Source of the DNA: Falcatimonas sp. MSJ-15
Lineage (GTDB): Bacteria > Bacillota > Clostridia > Lachnospirales > Lachnospiraceae
NCBI RefSeq assembly: GCF_018918265.1
Contig: NZ_JAHLQC010000001.1
Location: 62,001 to 126,000, forward strand
Direction: 5' to 3'
DNA length: 64,000 bases
Position numbers and translations under genes: made by a program. This document shows, piece by piece, positions 52,604-62,917 of this stretch. How positions within the stretch are numbered: position 1 is the first letter of the stretch; each line of letters starts with the position of its first letter. Under the pieces are notes generated by a model. It had not been told where the DNA came from, did no database searches, and was given only the letters and a program-made list of their open reading frames with translations.

Positions 52604-54424
52604 ATGGGAAAATTATTAAAAAAAGGAAAAGAACTGCTTAATAAAAATATTGGTACATTCATATTGTTTGAGATATTATATAAGGGTATTTTTGTTGCAG
52701 TAGCATATCCGATGTTAATTGGAATTTTCCGTCTGGTTCTTAAAAGAGCCGGTTTGAAATATCTTACTAACGGTTACATATACCGTTTTTTAAGAAATCC
52801 ATTTACAATAGCTGCTGTTCTTTTTGTTATTATTGCGATTATATTATATTGTATATTCGAGGCATCGGCACTAAGCTTTATATATTATGAGTCGTACAGG
52901 CGTAATAAAGTTACAGTAGCGGAGACAATAAGGCATGGATTTGGAAGTTTTAAACATGCAATGAAACATGGTAATTATCTTATAATGATAAGGATATTTA
53001 TCGAAGTTATAACTTGTAATATATCTGTACTCATAATAGTAATATCAGGACTTACGTTACCATCAGCAGTTAAAAAAGTAATGTTTGGTAATATCTGGCT
53101 TAAAGCTGTATATGTAATAGTATTCTTAATAGCGTTATATTACACTGTATCGGGGATATTTACATTGAACTATATGGCAGTTGATAAGATGGAATACAAG
53201 AGAGCAAAGAGAAATAGTAAAAATGTAGTAAAAAATAATATTATTATGATAATTAAAGATCTGTTCATATATAATATATGCGTACTTGCATTATATTGGC
53301 TTTCAATTCTGATGCTTACAATTATAGTTGTAATATTTGTAAAGATATTCAATATGTCATCGTATGGTATGGTAATATTCCTTACAATATTTAGAATATT
53401 CAACTCAGGAGTTACATTCATGCTGTTTGCTTTTGCAGTACCAGGGTGCATACTTGTTATATCAAGATTATTTGAAAAATGTGTTGTAAGTCATGAGACA
53501 CATAAAGAAGTTGATATAAAATATTATAAATATGATGAGAAAAAAGCATTATTTTTAAGAAAGATAATGGTTGCACTTACGATAGTAAGTATTATTATAG
53601 ATGGAATATATGTATATATAAGTTCAGTGAATAATCCATTCGATAATGTTGAGCTTATGACGCTTCCAGAAGTTACATCACACAGAGGTAATTCTGTAAA
53701 AGCACCTGAGAATACAATATCGGCATTTGAATATGCGATAAAAGATATGTCTGATTATATTGAACTTGATGTACAGGAGACAGCAGATGGAGAACTTGTA
53801 GTAATGCATGATCCAAGTCTTAAGAGAACAACAGGAATCAATAAGAAAGTAGCATCAGTTACTCTTGCATATATAAAATCATTAGATGCAGGCTCATACT
53901 TTAGTGATGAATTTAAAGATGAGAGAGTACCAACATTAAAAGAGACTCTTGAATATGTTGATAAGCAGGTAAAACTTAATATAGAGATAAAAGCAACAGA
54001 TACTAATATATCGAGAATATCTAAAAAAGTAGCAGATCTGATAGAAGAATATGAACTTCAGGATGATTGTATTGTAACATCGATGAAGTATGATGTGCTA
54101 AAAGCAATAAAAAAATGTAATGAAGATATAAAAACAGGATATATAATATCAATTGCGTATGGTAACTTCTATAATATGGCATATGTTGATGCGTTCAGTA
54201 TGAATTATGCGTTTGTTAATAAGAATACAGTTGATGCAGTTCATGCCAGAGGTAAAAAAGTCCTTGTATGGACAGTTAATAGTGCAGAGAAGATAGAGAA
54301 TCTTACAGCACTTGGGGTTGATAATATAATAACTGATGATCCAGTTATGGCAAGAGAAGTTATATATTCAAAATATTCATATAAAGAGCTTGTTGATATA
54401 CTTAATTATGTATTTAATAAGTAA
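52604..54424 (+). CDS. Glycerophosphodiester phosphodiesterase with N-terminal membrane domain
   Basis: 606 residues. The first 350 form a membrane domain with about seven spans (glycerophosphoryl diester phosphodiesterase membrane domain type). The GDPD catalytic domain follows, facing outward after a last span (MVALTIVSIIIDGIYVYIS). Catalytic motifs: VTSHRGNSVKAPENT (His/Arg), YIELDVQETADGELVVMHDP (Glu, Asp, His) and LNIEIKAT. It would cleave glycerophosphodiesters from lipids or teichoic-acid-type polymers at the membrane. Length is normal for this Firmicutes form. Confidence 0.92.
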   Translation: MGKLLKKGKELLNKNIGTFILFEILYKGIFVAVAYPMLIGIFRLVLKRAGLKYLTNGYIYRFLRNPFTIAAVLFVIIAIILYCIFEASALSFIYYESYRRNKVTVAETIRHGFGSFKHAMKHGNYLIMIRIFIEVITCNISVLIIVISGLTLPSAVKKVMFGNIWLKAVYVIVFLIALYYTVSGIFTLNYMAVDKMEYKRAKRNSKNVVKNNIIMIIKDLFIYNICVLALYWLSILMLTIIVVIFVKIFNMSSYGMVIFLTIFRIFNSGVTFMLFAFAVPGCILVISRLFEKCVVSHETHKEVDIKYYKYDEKKALFLRKIMVALTIVSIIIDGIYVYISSVNNPFDNVELMTLPEVTSHRGNSVKAPENTISAFEYAIKDMSDYIELDVQETADGELVVMHDPSLKRTTGINKKVASVTLAYIKSLDAGSYFSDEFKDERVPTLKETLEYVDKQVKLNIEIKATDTNISRISKKVADLIEEYELQDDCIVTSMKYDVLKAIKKCNEDIKTGYIISIAYGNFYNMAYVDAFSMNYAFVNKNTVDAVHARGKKVLVWTVNSAEKIENLTALGVDNIITDDPVMAREVIYSKYSYKELVDILNYVFNK

Positions 54425-54648
54425 CAGATAATTAGATTAATTAAGGCTTAATTAGGAAGTATTAAGTTTTAGAATCTTATAACACAAAGAAATATTTTAT
54501 AATCTTGTAATAAAGGTTAGTGACTCTTATGATGGCAAAATATTAGTTCACAATATAAAATTTATATCGTAGGTATTGGTAATTATTTAGAAGATGTTAA
54601 AACAAATATAAAATATTTCAAAACATATTAAAATAAAAACAAAAAAAT

Positions 54649-54689
54649 GAGCGTTTTTCGGTAGTTTTTAAACGAAAACGCTCTTTTTT
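54649..54689 (+). terminator. Rho-independent terminator
   Basis: GAGCGTTTTTCG (54649-54660) pairs with CGAAAACGCTC (54673-54683) with one bulged T, followed by six T. It is 225 bases after the glycerophosphodiesterase gene; the space between has no gene I can support. Confidence 0.85.
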
Positions 54690-54795
54690 GTTCAGCAAAA
54701 TCTTGTCGGCTAAAAATCTTTAGTTATTATTAACAAAATTAACAAAAACTAAAGAAAATATAAAGAAAATATATACAAGTTATCCAAAAGTGTGC

Positions 54796-54801
54796 TATAA
54801 T
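54796..54801 (+). promoter_or_regulatory. Extended -10 promoter of the pectin enzyme
   Basis: TGTGCTATAATC: TATAAT with an upstream TG-type extension and no good -35. It is about 100 bases before the gene start, after the terminator at 54649-54689, so the large gene has its own promoter. Confidence 0.5.
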
Positions 54802-54899
54802 CTAAAATAGTTTATATGATATTGCTTGTAAAAACTGACGAATCGAAACTAAAAAATAGCAGTATTATAACAAAAGTAACAAAGGGAGGAATTAGGTAC

Positions 54900-57800
54900 A
54901 TGAGGAAATTTGGAACTAAAAAAAGTATTTCTTTATTAATGGCTATGACAATGATCACAGGTAACATTGGTACGGGAATGCCAGTCATGGCTAGTGAAAC
55001 AGAAACTGACACAGCAATCACTAGTGCAAAATTCAGTTTTGGAACAGAGAAGCTTGACGGGTATACCAATGTTGATGCACAGACTGTGTATAGTGATGAG
55101 TCAGGATATGGATTCTCAACATCAGAATATCCTGCACAGGCAGAAGGCTGGGTTGGAGGAGTATATTATCCAAGAACAGTAGTATTTACAGATTCTAACT
55201 CATCTTACATAACTGACAGTAGTAATTATGTAACTGTAGCAAGTAAGGTATGGAAAGAAACAGAGAGTACAGGCTATGGAGTATATACATACGAGAATAC
55301 ATCAACATTTGATGTAAAACTTGATTCTGCTGATTATACAGTAAAAGTAGAACTTACTAACCCAACAGATACAGATGTCACAGTTAATCTTGAAGCAGAA
55401 GACATAACAAAGGCAACAGGCGTGGTAGTTAAGGCACATGAGACTAAGACATCAACATTTACAGCATGCCTTGTGGATGGAAGACTTAATCTTAAATTCC
55501 TTGCAGATTCATCAGCGACAGATGAGAGCAGCGCAGCACTTTCTAATGTATATCTTAGTAAAGTAGAAGTAGAGAAGCAGACACGTGAACAAGGAAGCAA
55601 GCCGACAGTATTCATAGCATCAGACTCAACAGTTCAGACATATGATGCCAACTACTATCCACAGACCGGATGGGGACAGGTATTATATAATTTCTTTAAA
55701 GGTGCAGAGAATGTTAATGAATATGAATGTGATGACTGTAATTATAGTCAGGCACAGACTTATGAGACAGACAGCGTAATAGTAGAGAATAGAGCGATAG
55801 GAGGAAGAAGCTCTAAATCATTTATCGAAGAAGGCAAATTAGATGACCTTCTTGAAGATGTAAAACCAGGTGATTATGTTCTTGTTCAGTGGGGACATAA
55901 TGATGCAACAGCAGCAAGACCTAATAGATATGTATCATCAGATGACTTTGAAAAGTGGCTTCAGTACTATGTAGATGGTGTTGAACAAAGAGGCGGTACA
56001 TGTATTCTTGTAACACCGGTAGCAAGAAGAAGTTATACAACAGATGCAGAAGGTAATGCATCATTTAAGAGTGATTTTGAAAAATACAGACAGGTAATGT
56101 TAAAAATGGGCGAAGAGAAGAATGTACCTGTTCTTGATTTGACAAAAGCATCAATAGAAGTATGTAATAAGTTTGGCGAAGAAGGAAGTAAATCATTATT
56201 CTTATGGCTAAATGCAGGTGATTATACAGGTGCATATGCAGGTGGCGTATCAGACTCAACACACCTTCAGTACTATGGAGCATATAAGTTTGCACAGTGT
56301 GTTGCAAAACTTATAAAAGAGTATGATAAAGATGACAGATTAGATGCATTAAAAGCAGTAACAGAAGATATTAAGACTCCTGATAAAGCACCAGAAGAGA
56401 TTCCATCAGGACTTGAGACAACAACAGTAGGAGCATCAAGTGTTACATTTAAATGGAATTCAACATCAGATTCAGAATTATACTATATCTACAAAGCAGA
56501 ATTAGCAGAAGGACAGAGCGTAGATGATGTTGATTTTACTAATGCAGAGAAGTTCTCAGTGTCATCAGTTAATAAATATACAGATGGTAAATGTGAAGGC
56601 GGTAAGACCTATGTATATGCTGTAGCAGGATTCAATGAAGCAGGTGTTGGTGAAAAATCAGAGAAACTTGTAGTTACAACCAAGTCAGCATTATACAAAT
56701 ATGATTTTTGTCAGGACTCATCTAATCCAACAATGGACGGATTCTTACCTGTAACATCAACACAGATGTACAGTGAAGAGAATGGATATGGATGGATAAC
56801 AGCTCCGGGCAATGGACGTTACAGAGCTAACAATGGTAATGCAACATCTAATGCAATGACAGATGATTTCTGTATTGGAGCAGGTGAATTTGCAGTAGAC
56901 CTTCCAAATGGTAAATATGAGATAAAAGTAACAGCATGCGATCTTATGTCAGGTACAAGCACAATCAAGACATCATATACAGCAGAAGGTGTTGCAATAG
57001 GTGGAGTATCAACTAAACAGGCAGCAGCATCGGTAAGTGCAACAGTAGTTGTAGAAGATGGACAGTTAAATCTTGTGGTAGGTGGAACTAACCCATATAT
57101 TAATGGACTTGAGATAACACCGGTATCAATAGCACCATCAGGATTATTAATGCAGGAACTTACATTTGACGGTGACAATGCTAACTTCTTATTACAGTGG
57201 AATGATACAGAAGATGCAGTTTCATACAATGTATATAAGAAAGCTGAATCAGATTCAGAATATACACTTGTTAAGAACATAACAGCAGAAGAGAAAAAAG
57301 AATCAACAACACTTCCATTCACAGTAGTTGCAGGCGAACAGTACAAATACTATGTAACAGCAATACTTAAAGATGGAACAGAGACACCAAAGAGCAATGT
57401 GGTCGATGTTGACGGAAGAAATCCAGACGATGTTATTCCGGCTGCACCACAGAATGTTGTATGTAATGTATCAGAATCAGCTAATATGCAGATAAGCTGG
57501 GATGCAACAGATAATGCAGTCAAATATATTGTATATCGTTCAGACAGAGCAGAAGGAACAAAAGGATACAAAGAATATACAAAAGTAGCAGAAGTAAATG
57601 GTAAAGCAAATACAACATTTACAGATACAGATGAAGATGTAACAGCTAACATAAAATGGTACTATAAAGTACAGGCATTTAGTACAAAAGGTGGAAGTGA
57701 ACTCTCAGATGCATGTGAGACAGAGATTACTACGACGCTTACAAGAACAAAAGCAGAGACACTTACAGACAGAGCACTTGTAGCAATTAACCTTGCAGGA

Positions 57801-60800
57801 GATGATGGAACAGGTATCGATGAGAATGGTAAAGAAGGCGTCAATGTATCAAGTACAGACAGTGGAGTATACTTAAGCTGGAGAACATTTGAAGCAGATC
57901 CTGAAGATGTAACATATACACTTTATAAGAATGATAAAAAACTTGTAAGTGGACTTACAGTCGGTAACTATATTGACAGCGAAGGAACAGCAGAAGATGT
58001 ATACAAAGTAGTAGGAAGTTCAGATAAAGAACTCGGCCTTAAGTCAGAATCAGTAGCAACATGGCAGAATAAATATATCGAATTCGAACTTAATAAACCA
58101 GAAGATCAGACAATGCCGGATGGAACAGTATGTACATATACAGCCAATGATATGTCAGTTGGAGATCTCGATGGAGATGGCAAGTATGAGCTTATAGTAA
58201 AATGGTATCCATCTAATGCAAAAGATAATTCAGGAGCAGGATATACAGGAACAACAATTCTTGATGCATACGATATTGATGCCAACACAGGAAAAGCCAC
58301 ACAGATGTGGAGAATAGACCTTGGTATTAATATTCGTTCAGGTGCACATTATACACAGTTCCAGGTATGGGATTTTGATAATGATGGAAAAGCAGAGATA
58401 GTATGTAAGACAGCAGATGGAACAGTTGACGGTGCAGGTAATGTAATAGGAGATAAATCAAAAGATTACAGAAATACATCAGGCTATGTACTTGATGGAC
58501 CGGAATATCTTACAATATTTGATGGAGAAACAGGTAAAGCTCTAGATACAACAGATTATATTCCAGAAAGAGGAAGTGTATCAGCATGGGGCGATGCTTA
58601 TGGTAACAGAGTTGACAGATTCTTATCAGGTGTTGCATATCTTGACGGTGAACATCCAAGTATGATATTCACAAGAGGATATTATACAAGAATATGTATT
58701 ACAGCTTATGATTTTGTAGATGGCAAACTTGTTAAGAGATGGGCATTTGATACAGATGAAGCAGGTTCACAGTATGAGTCACAGGGTAATCATCAGTTAT
58801 CAATCAATGATGTTGATAATGATGGAAAAGATGAGATTATATTTGGAGGACTTACACTTGACCATAATGGTAAAGTAAAATATTCAACAGGTCTTGGACA
58901 TGGTGATGCACAGCATATATCAGATTGGGATCCAACTAATCCTGGACTTGAGATATTCGCAGTACATGAACATTCAGATGCAGAGTATCAGGTCGAAGTA
59001 CATGATGCTGAGACAGGTGAGATATTATATGGTTACTTCACAGGTATAGATACAGGACGTGGTGTTGCAGCAGATGTTGATCCAACTAATCTTGGTGGAG
59101 AATTCTGGTCAAGCGTTGAATGGAATGGAACAGACGGAGGAATGTATGCAGCAACATCAAGATTTGATAATATTAAAAAATTATCACAGCTTACACCATC
59201 AGTTAATAATACATTATTCTGGGATGGAGACTTGTTAAGTGAATTACAGGATCATACATTCAATAATGCGGGTGGTAACTATTATCCTGTAAGTACTAAC
59301 ATTACAAAATGGAACTCAGAGACAGGAACATCAGATACATTATTTGAAAGTGCACAACTTCTTACTAATAATGGTACAAAAGGTAACATGGGACTTACAG
59401 CAGACATTCTTGGTGACTGGAGAGAAGAGATAATCTCAAGAACCAACGATGCATCTAACTCAAAGATAAGAATCTACTCAACAACAATTGAGACAGATTA
59501 CAAAGTCCCATGTCTTATGGAGAATTCTACATACAGACTTGGTGTTGCATGGGAAAACGTTGGATATAACCAGCCAGCTAATCTTGATTATCTTCTTTCA
59601 GAAGGACTTGTAACAGCAACAGTTAATGGTGAGAAGACAGATTATAATAGTGCGACAATTAACTTCTATGGTGCAAGTGATGGTGTCAACGGTCATGAGA
59701 TAGAAGGCTATAAAGTATATAGACTTAATGAAGAGACAGGCGAATATGAAGCAGTTGGAGATGTTGATGTTAATGATTATGTAACAAAAGATCTTGCAAC
59801 AGGCGATGTTGTTGAGGACGAAGAACCTTATGAAGCATACTTTGATTTTGGCGGTGTAGATGGTAAAAATGGTGGAGTAGGTCCTGTACAGGACGGATAT
59901 ACAGCTATTACATCTGATACACCGGCATATTCAGAAGAACAGGGCTATGGACTTACAGCAGATTCATTAAGTGGAATCACATTCAGATATTATCCAAAAG
60001 CATTTGATGATAATATGGCTAATCTCTATAATGACTGTGCAATGGGATGGAATTCAGATGTAGATTTCATTGCAGATGTTCCAAATGGTGAATATGAAGT
60101 AACAGTATATACAGCACATAATGCAGGAACAGCTAAGAACTTAATCTATATTAATGATATGGAGAATAGCGTAGCAAGATTTGCTAACAAATATGAACAG
60201 AATACAATAACACAGAAAGTTACAGTAACAGATGGTAAGATTGAAGTAAAAGCAACACTTGCTGATGGATATTCAGGTGCAGTATATCTTAATGGACTTA
60301 CAATTAAACAGATTGTAGAAGAAAAAGATACAACTGAAACAAAAGCAAATGTACAGAATGTATATTCATATACAGACAAGAATCTTGAACAGAATAAGGA
60401 ATATACATACAAAGTATCAGCAGTAGTTGATGGAAAGCCATCATTTAAATCAAAAGCGGTAACATTAAAAACATTACTTAACATAAGAGAAGTACTTCCA
60501 TTAGAAGACCTTACAATTGTTGCGGATACACCAGATTACGAAGCTCTTATTCCAGATACAGTAACAGTTATTGATGCAAATGGCAATAAAGTAGATGGAA
60601 TTGAAGTAAAATGGGATATGACTTCATTTGACATAACAAAGACAGGTGAATATACATTAACAGGAACAATAGAAGGATATGACAAAGAAGTAACATTAAA
60701 GATTACAGTAGAAGCTAATACAGTTACAGGATATGAAGCACTTGATGATGTATATGTAGTTGCAGGAACAAAAGCAGTACTTCCAACTACAGTAAAACAT

Positions 60801-61958
60801 AATATGAAGAATGGAACAGTAAAAGAACTTCCGGTAACATGGAATACAGAATCACTTGATACAGATACAACAGGTGAATATGTAATTACTGGTACAACAG
60901 AACTTCTTGATAATGTAACAGTAAAAGTAATCGTAAAAGATAATTATATTGTATCAGTTGCGAGTGCAAAATCAGTTGAAGTGAATAAAGGCGAGATAGC
61001 AAAACTTCCAGATACACTTACAGCAACATATGCAGATGGTCAGGTAAAAGAAGTTGAAGTCATCTGGGATGATGTAGATACATCTAAGATTGGAACATAT
61101 GTAGTAAATGGAACAGTAAAAGATTATGCACAGAAAGTAACAGTAACAGTATATGTAGTAAAAGCAGCCTATAAGAAATTCGACTTTGGTATCAGTACAT
61201 CAAAAGTAGCAGAAGGATGGACGGGTGTTACAGTTAATAAAAAAGGTGGAACAGCTTATGGTGATTATGTATATAGCAAAGAGCAGGGATATGGATTCAC
61301 AGATATAGGCAAAGATACATTATCATCACCAATACAGGGACGTACAGAAGAATTTACATATACAGGAGAAGGAACACTTCCATATGATGTATATACAGAT
61401 TTCGTACTTCCGGCTAATACAGAATTCAAAGTAGACCTTCCAAATGGTAACTACTCAGTACAGGTTATCGCAAACTCAATATATGCAAGTAAAGTACAAG
61501 TAAGCATTGAAGGCGGTAATAATGTTACAGTTTCAAATGCAGCAGGTTCATATACAATCTATACAGAAGAAAGCGTAGAGATAACAGATGGTCAGTTAAA
61601 TCTCGCATTCCCAAGTGGCACATGGAGACTTGGCGGAATTATCATTACTAAGAATGATAGTGAAGAAGAATCAACAGAAGAGACAACAGAAGAGACAACA
61701 GAAGTTACAACAGAAGAGACAACAGAAGTTACAACAGAGGAGACAACAGAAGAAACAACAGAAGAGACAACAGAAGTTACAACAGAAGAGACAACAGAAG
61801 TTACAACAGAGGAGACAACAGAAGAGACAACAGAGGAGACAACAGAAGAGACAACAGAAGACGACAAACAGGATAACATAGTTAATACAATTGTTAAAGT
61901 TATCGTAAAAGTTGTTAAGAAAATAGTTGATTTTATCAAAGGTTTTGGAAGACATTAA
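54900..61958 (+). CDS. Giant secreted rhamnogalacturonan acetylesterase / rhamnogalacturonan lyase (CE12-like + PL11)
   Basis: 2352 residues; GGGAGGA supports ATG 54900. Signal peptide 1-31. Module A (45-226), binding type. SGNH acetylesterase (235-480): Ser243 in ASDSTV, AIGGRSS near 300, WGHND near 333, Asp452/His455 in DSTHLQ. FN3 (498-596). Module B (598-742). Two FN3 (744-836, 847-940). PL11 rhamnogalacturonan lyase (949-1571) with calcium-type loops DLDGDGKYE, DFDNDGKAE and DVDNDGKDE. FN3 interrupted by module C (1646-1810). Three Ig-like domains (1863-2090). Module D (2091-2255). Thr/Glu repeat (2257-2320). Basic amphipathic tail (2321-2352). It should deacetylate and cut the rhamnogalacturonan-I backbone of pectin. 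No sorting signal or S-layer domain is seen. Confidence 0.92.
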   Translation: MRKFGTKKSISLLMAMTMITGNIGTGMPVMASETETDTAITSAKFSFGTEKLDGYTNVDAQTVYSDESGYGFSTSEYPAQAEGWVGGVYYPRTVVFTDSNSSYITDSSNYVTVASKVWKETESTGYGVYTYENTSTFDVKLDSADYTVKVELTNPTDTDVTVNLEAEDITKATGVVVKAHETKTSTFTACLVDGRLNLKFLADSSATDESSAALSNVYLSKVEVEKQTREQGSKPTVFIASDSTVQTYDANYYPQTGWGQVLYNFFKGAENVNEYECDDCNYSQAQTYETDSVIVENRAIGGRSSKSFIEEGKLDDLLEDVKPGDYVLVQWGHNDATAARPNRYVSSDDFEKWLQYYVDGVEQRGGTCILVTPVARRSYTTDAEGNASFKSDFEKYRQVMLKMGEEKNVPVLDLTKASIEVCNKFGEEGSKSLFLWLNAGDYTGAYAGGVSDSTHLQYYGAYKFAQCVAKLIKEYDKDDRLDALKAVTEDIKTPDKAPEEIPSGLETTTVGASSVTFKWNSTSDSELYYIYKAELAEGQSVDDVDFTNAEKFSVSSVNKYTDGKCEGGKTYVYAVAGFNEAGVGEKSEKLVVTTKSALYKYDFCQDSSNPTMDGFLPVTSTQMYSEENGYGWITAPGNGRYRANNGNATSNAMTDDFCIGAGEFAVDLPNGKYEIKVTACDLMSGTSTIKTSYTAEGVAIGGVSTKQAAASVSATVVVEDGQLNLVVGGTNPYINGLEITPVSIAPSGLLMQELTFDGDNANFLLQWNDTEDAVSYNVYKKAESDSEYTLVKNITAEEKKESTTLPFTVVAGEQYKYYVTAILKDGTETPKSNVVDVDGRNPDDVIPAAPQNVVCNVSESANMQISWDATDNAVKYIVYRSDRAEGTKGYKEYTKVAEVNGKANTTFTDTDEDVTANIKWYYKVQAFSTKGGSELSDACETEITTTLTRTKAETLTDRALVAINLAGDDGTGIDENGKEGVNVSSTDSGVYLSWRTFEADPEDVTYTLYKNDKKLVSGLTVGNYIDSEGTAEDVYKVVGSSDKELGLKSESVATWQNKYIEFELNKPEDQTMPDGTVCTYTANDMSVGDLDGDGKYELIVKWYPSNAKDNSGAGYTGTTILDAYDIDANTGKATQMWRIDLGINIRSGAHYTQFQVWDFDNDGKAEIVCKTADGTVDGAGNVIGDKSKDYRNTSGYVLDGPEYLTIFDGETGKALDTTDYIPERGSVSAWGDAYGNRVDRFLSGVAYLDGEHPSMIFTRGYYTRICITAYDFVDGKLVKRWAFDTDEAGSQYESQGNHQLSINDVDNDGKDEIIFGGLTLDHNGKVKYSTGLGHGDAQHISDWDPTNPGLEIFAVHEHSDAEYQVEVHDAETGEILYGYFTGIDTGRGVAADVDPTNLGGEFWSSVEWNGTDGGMYAATSRFDNIKKLSQLTPSVNNTLFWDGDLLSELQDHTFNNAGGNYYPVSTNITKWNSETGTSDTLFESAQLLTNNGTKGNMGLTADILGDWREEIISRTNDASNSKIRIYSTTIETDYKVPCLMENSTYRLGVAWENVGYNQPANLDYLLSEGLVTATVNGEKTDYNSATINFYGASDGVNGHEIEGYKVYRLNEETGEYEAVGDVDVNDYVTKDLATGDVVEDEEPYEAYFDFGGVDGKNGGVGPVQDGYTAITSDTPAYSEEQGYGLTADSLSGITFRYYPKAFDDNMANLYNDCAMGWNSDVDFIADVPNGEYEVTVYTAHNAGTAKNLIYINDMENSVARFANKYEQNTITQKVTVTDGKIEVKATLADGYSGAVYLNGLTIKQIVEEKDTTETKANVQNVYSYTDKNLEQNKEYTYKVSAVVDGKPSFKSKAVTLKTLLNIREVLPLEDLTIVADTPDYEALIPDTVTVIDANGNKVDGIEVKWDMTSFDITKTGEYTLTGTIEGYDKEVTLKITVEANTVTGYEALDDVYVVAGTKAVLPTTVKHNMKNGTVKELPVTWNTESLDTDTTGEYVITGTTELLDNVTVKVIVKDNYIVSVASAKSVEVNKGEIAKLPDTLTATYADGQVKEVEVIWDDVDTSKIGTYVVNGTVKDYAQKVTVTVYVVKAAYKKFDFGISTSKVAEGWTGVTVNKKGGTAYGDYVYSKEQGYGFTDIGKDTLSSPIQGRTEEFTYTGEGTLPYDVYTDFVLPANTEFKVDLPNGNYSVQVIANSIYASKVQVSIEGGNNVTVSNAAGSYTIYTEESVEITDGQLNLAFPSGTWRLGGIIITKNDSEEESTEETTEETTEVTTEETTEVTTEETTEETTEETTEVTTEETTEVTTEETTEETTEETTEETTEDDKQDNIVNTIVKVIVKVVKKIVDFIKGFGRH
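61669..61860 (+). repeat. Thr/Glu-coding tandem repeat
   Basis: About 190 bases built from 12-base units of the type ACAACAGAAGAG, with GAAGTT variants, coding for TTEE/TTEV. All units keep the frame, so copy number can vary without loss of the tail. Confidence 0.9.
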
Positions 61959-62028
61959 TATTAAATAACGATGTAACTCAACGAATATATCGTTGATAGC
62001 ATAAAAACCCATGCCATAAAACAAAAAG

Positions 62029-62064
62029 CCACCAGACAGATTAAATAGCTGTTTGGTGGTTTTT
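62029..62064. terminator. Bidirectional terminator
   Basis: CCACCAGACAG (62029-62039) pairs with CTGTTTGGTGG (62049-62059), one G-T pair; A-run before and five T after. It lies between the giant gene and a convergent small gene. Confidence 0.85.
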
Positions 62065-62146
62065 GTTTTATTATTCAATTTACGTTGCAAAAATATTATG
62101 ATATAATCTCCTGCTAAGTTTAAATAATATTCTTAAAAATTAAATT

Positions 62147-62647
62147 CTACTTAGTTAGTGCTGTTAAAACCTGGACAAATATTGCAAAAAATATCCATGG
62201 ATAAAATATGCAAAATGCCCGGTATAAATAGCCTATTTTGTCGCTACTGCCACTCCAAAAAGCTTTGTTTGGAGTATTTAGCCAATATATATCAATTTTT
62301 TCACGAAGAGGTGAGCCAGAGTGCTCTGTAGGATCAGATGAAAATTTTTTGCAATATGTTTTTCCATTTACAACATAGGTATACTTGGCTGAATAATATT
62401 CGCTTAAGTGATTATGAACACTTCTTGATCTGTTTCTGGATAATTTGTATGCTTCATCACGAAGAATAGTAGCCTGTGCTGTATTTCCCTTCTTCACAGC
62501 TTTATCAATCTTTCTTTTCAAACCAACCTTCTTGTTAGATAGAACTTTAATCACAAAAATATAGGATGGTATTATCGTCAGGAAACCAACGTTAAGCTGC
62601 CATGGATGTGACTTTACCTCTTCAATAAACATGTTAAAATCATTCAT
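62147..62647 (-). CDS. Small membrane protein, DUF3592-like
   Basis: 166 residues with a membrane span at each end (LNVGFLTIIPSYIFVIKVL and YPWIFFAIFVQVLTAL). Between is a basic region (KKVGLKRKIDKAVKKG), then AKYTYVVNGKTYCKKF and EKIDIYWLNTPNKAFW, which resemble the beta-stranded core of DUF3592 proteins (Y-x-Y-x-V-x-G-K-x-Y). TGGGAG before ATG 62647 is preferred to the ATG at 62665. Function unknown; the family match is from pattern only. Confidence 0.65.
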   Translation of the reverse strand: MNDFNMFIEEVKSHPWQLNVGFLTIIPSYIFVIKVLSNKKVGLKRKIDKAVKKGNTAQATILRDEAYKLSRNRSRSVHNHLSEYYSAKYTYVVNGKTYCKKFSSDPTEHSGSPLREKIDIYWLNTPNKAFWSGSSDKIGYLYRAFCIFYPWIFFAIFVQVLTALTK

Positions 62648-62917
62648 AATTATTACTCCCATCATTTGTTATAACACTAAAGACATTAATTCTATAGTGT
62701 GAAATTTCATTAGTATTGTTATAATACAATCTAATTGTACTGTCAAGTGCTTAAAAATATGTTTTGTTTAGAAGAGTAAAAATATGTTGATTCGTTTTGA
62801 AAAAATATTTATAATAAAAAAGAAGGTTAATAATTAGACATTATAAGAATAAAATAAAGACAAAAAGTATGTAATTGCAGCATATTATAAGTATTAAAAA
62901 ATAGGAGAAATAAGAAA

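Noticed and set aside
61592..62090. Long leftward reading frames coding Ser/Val- or Cys/Leu-rich repeats
   Set aside because: They are the complement of the Thr/Glu repeat of the giant enzyme; no ribosome site and the composition is a by-product of the repeat.
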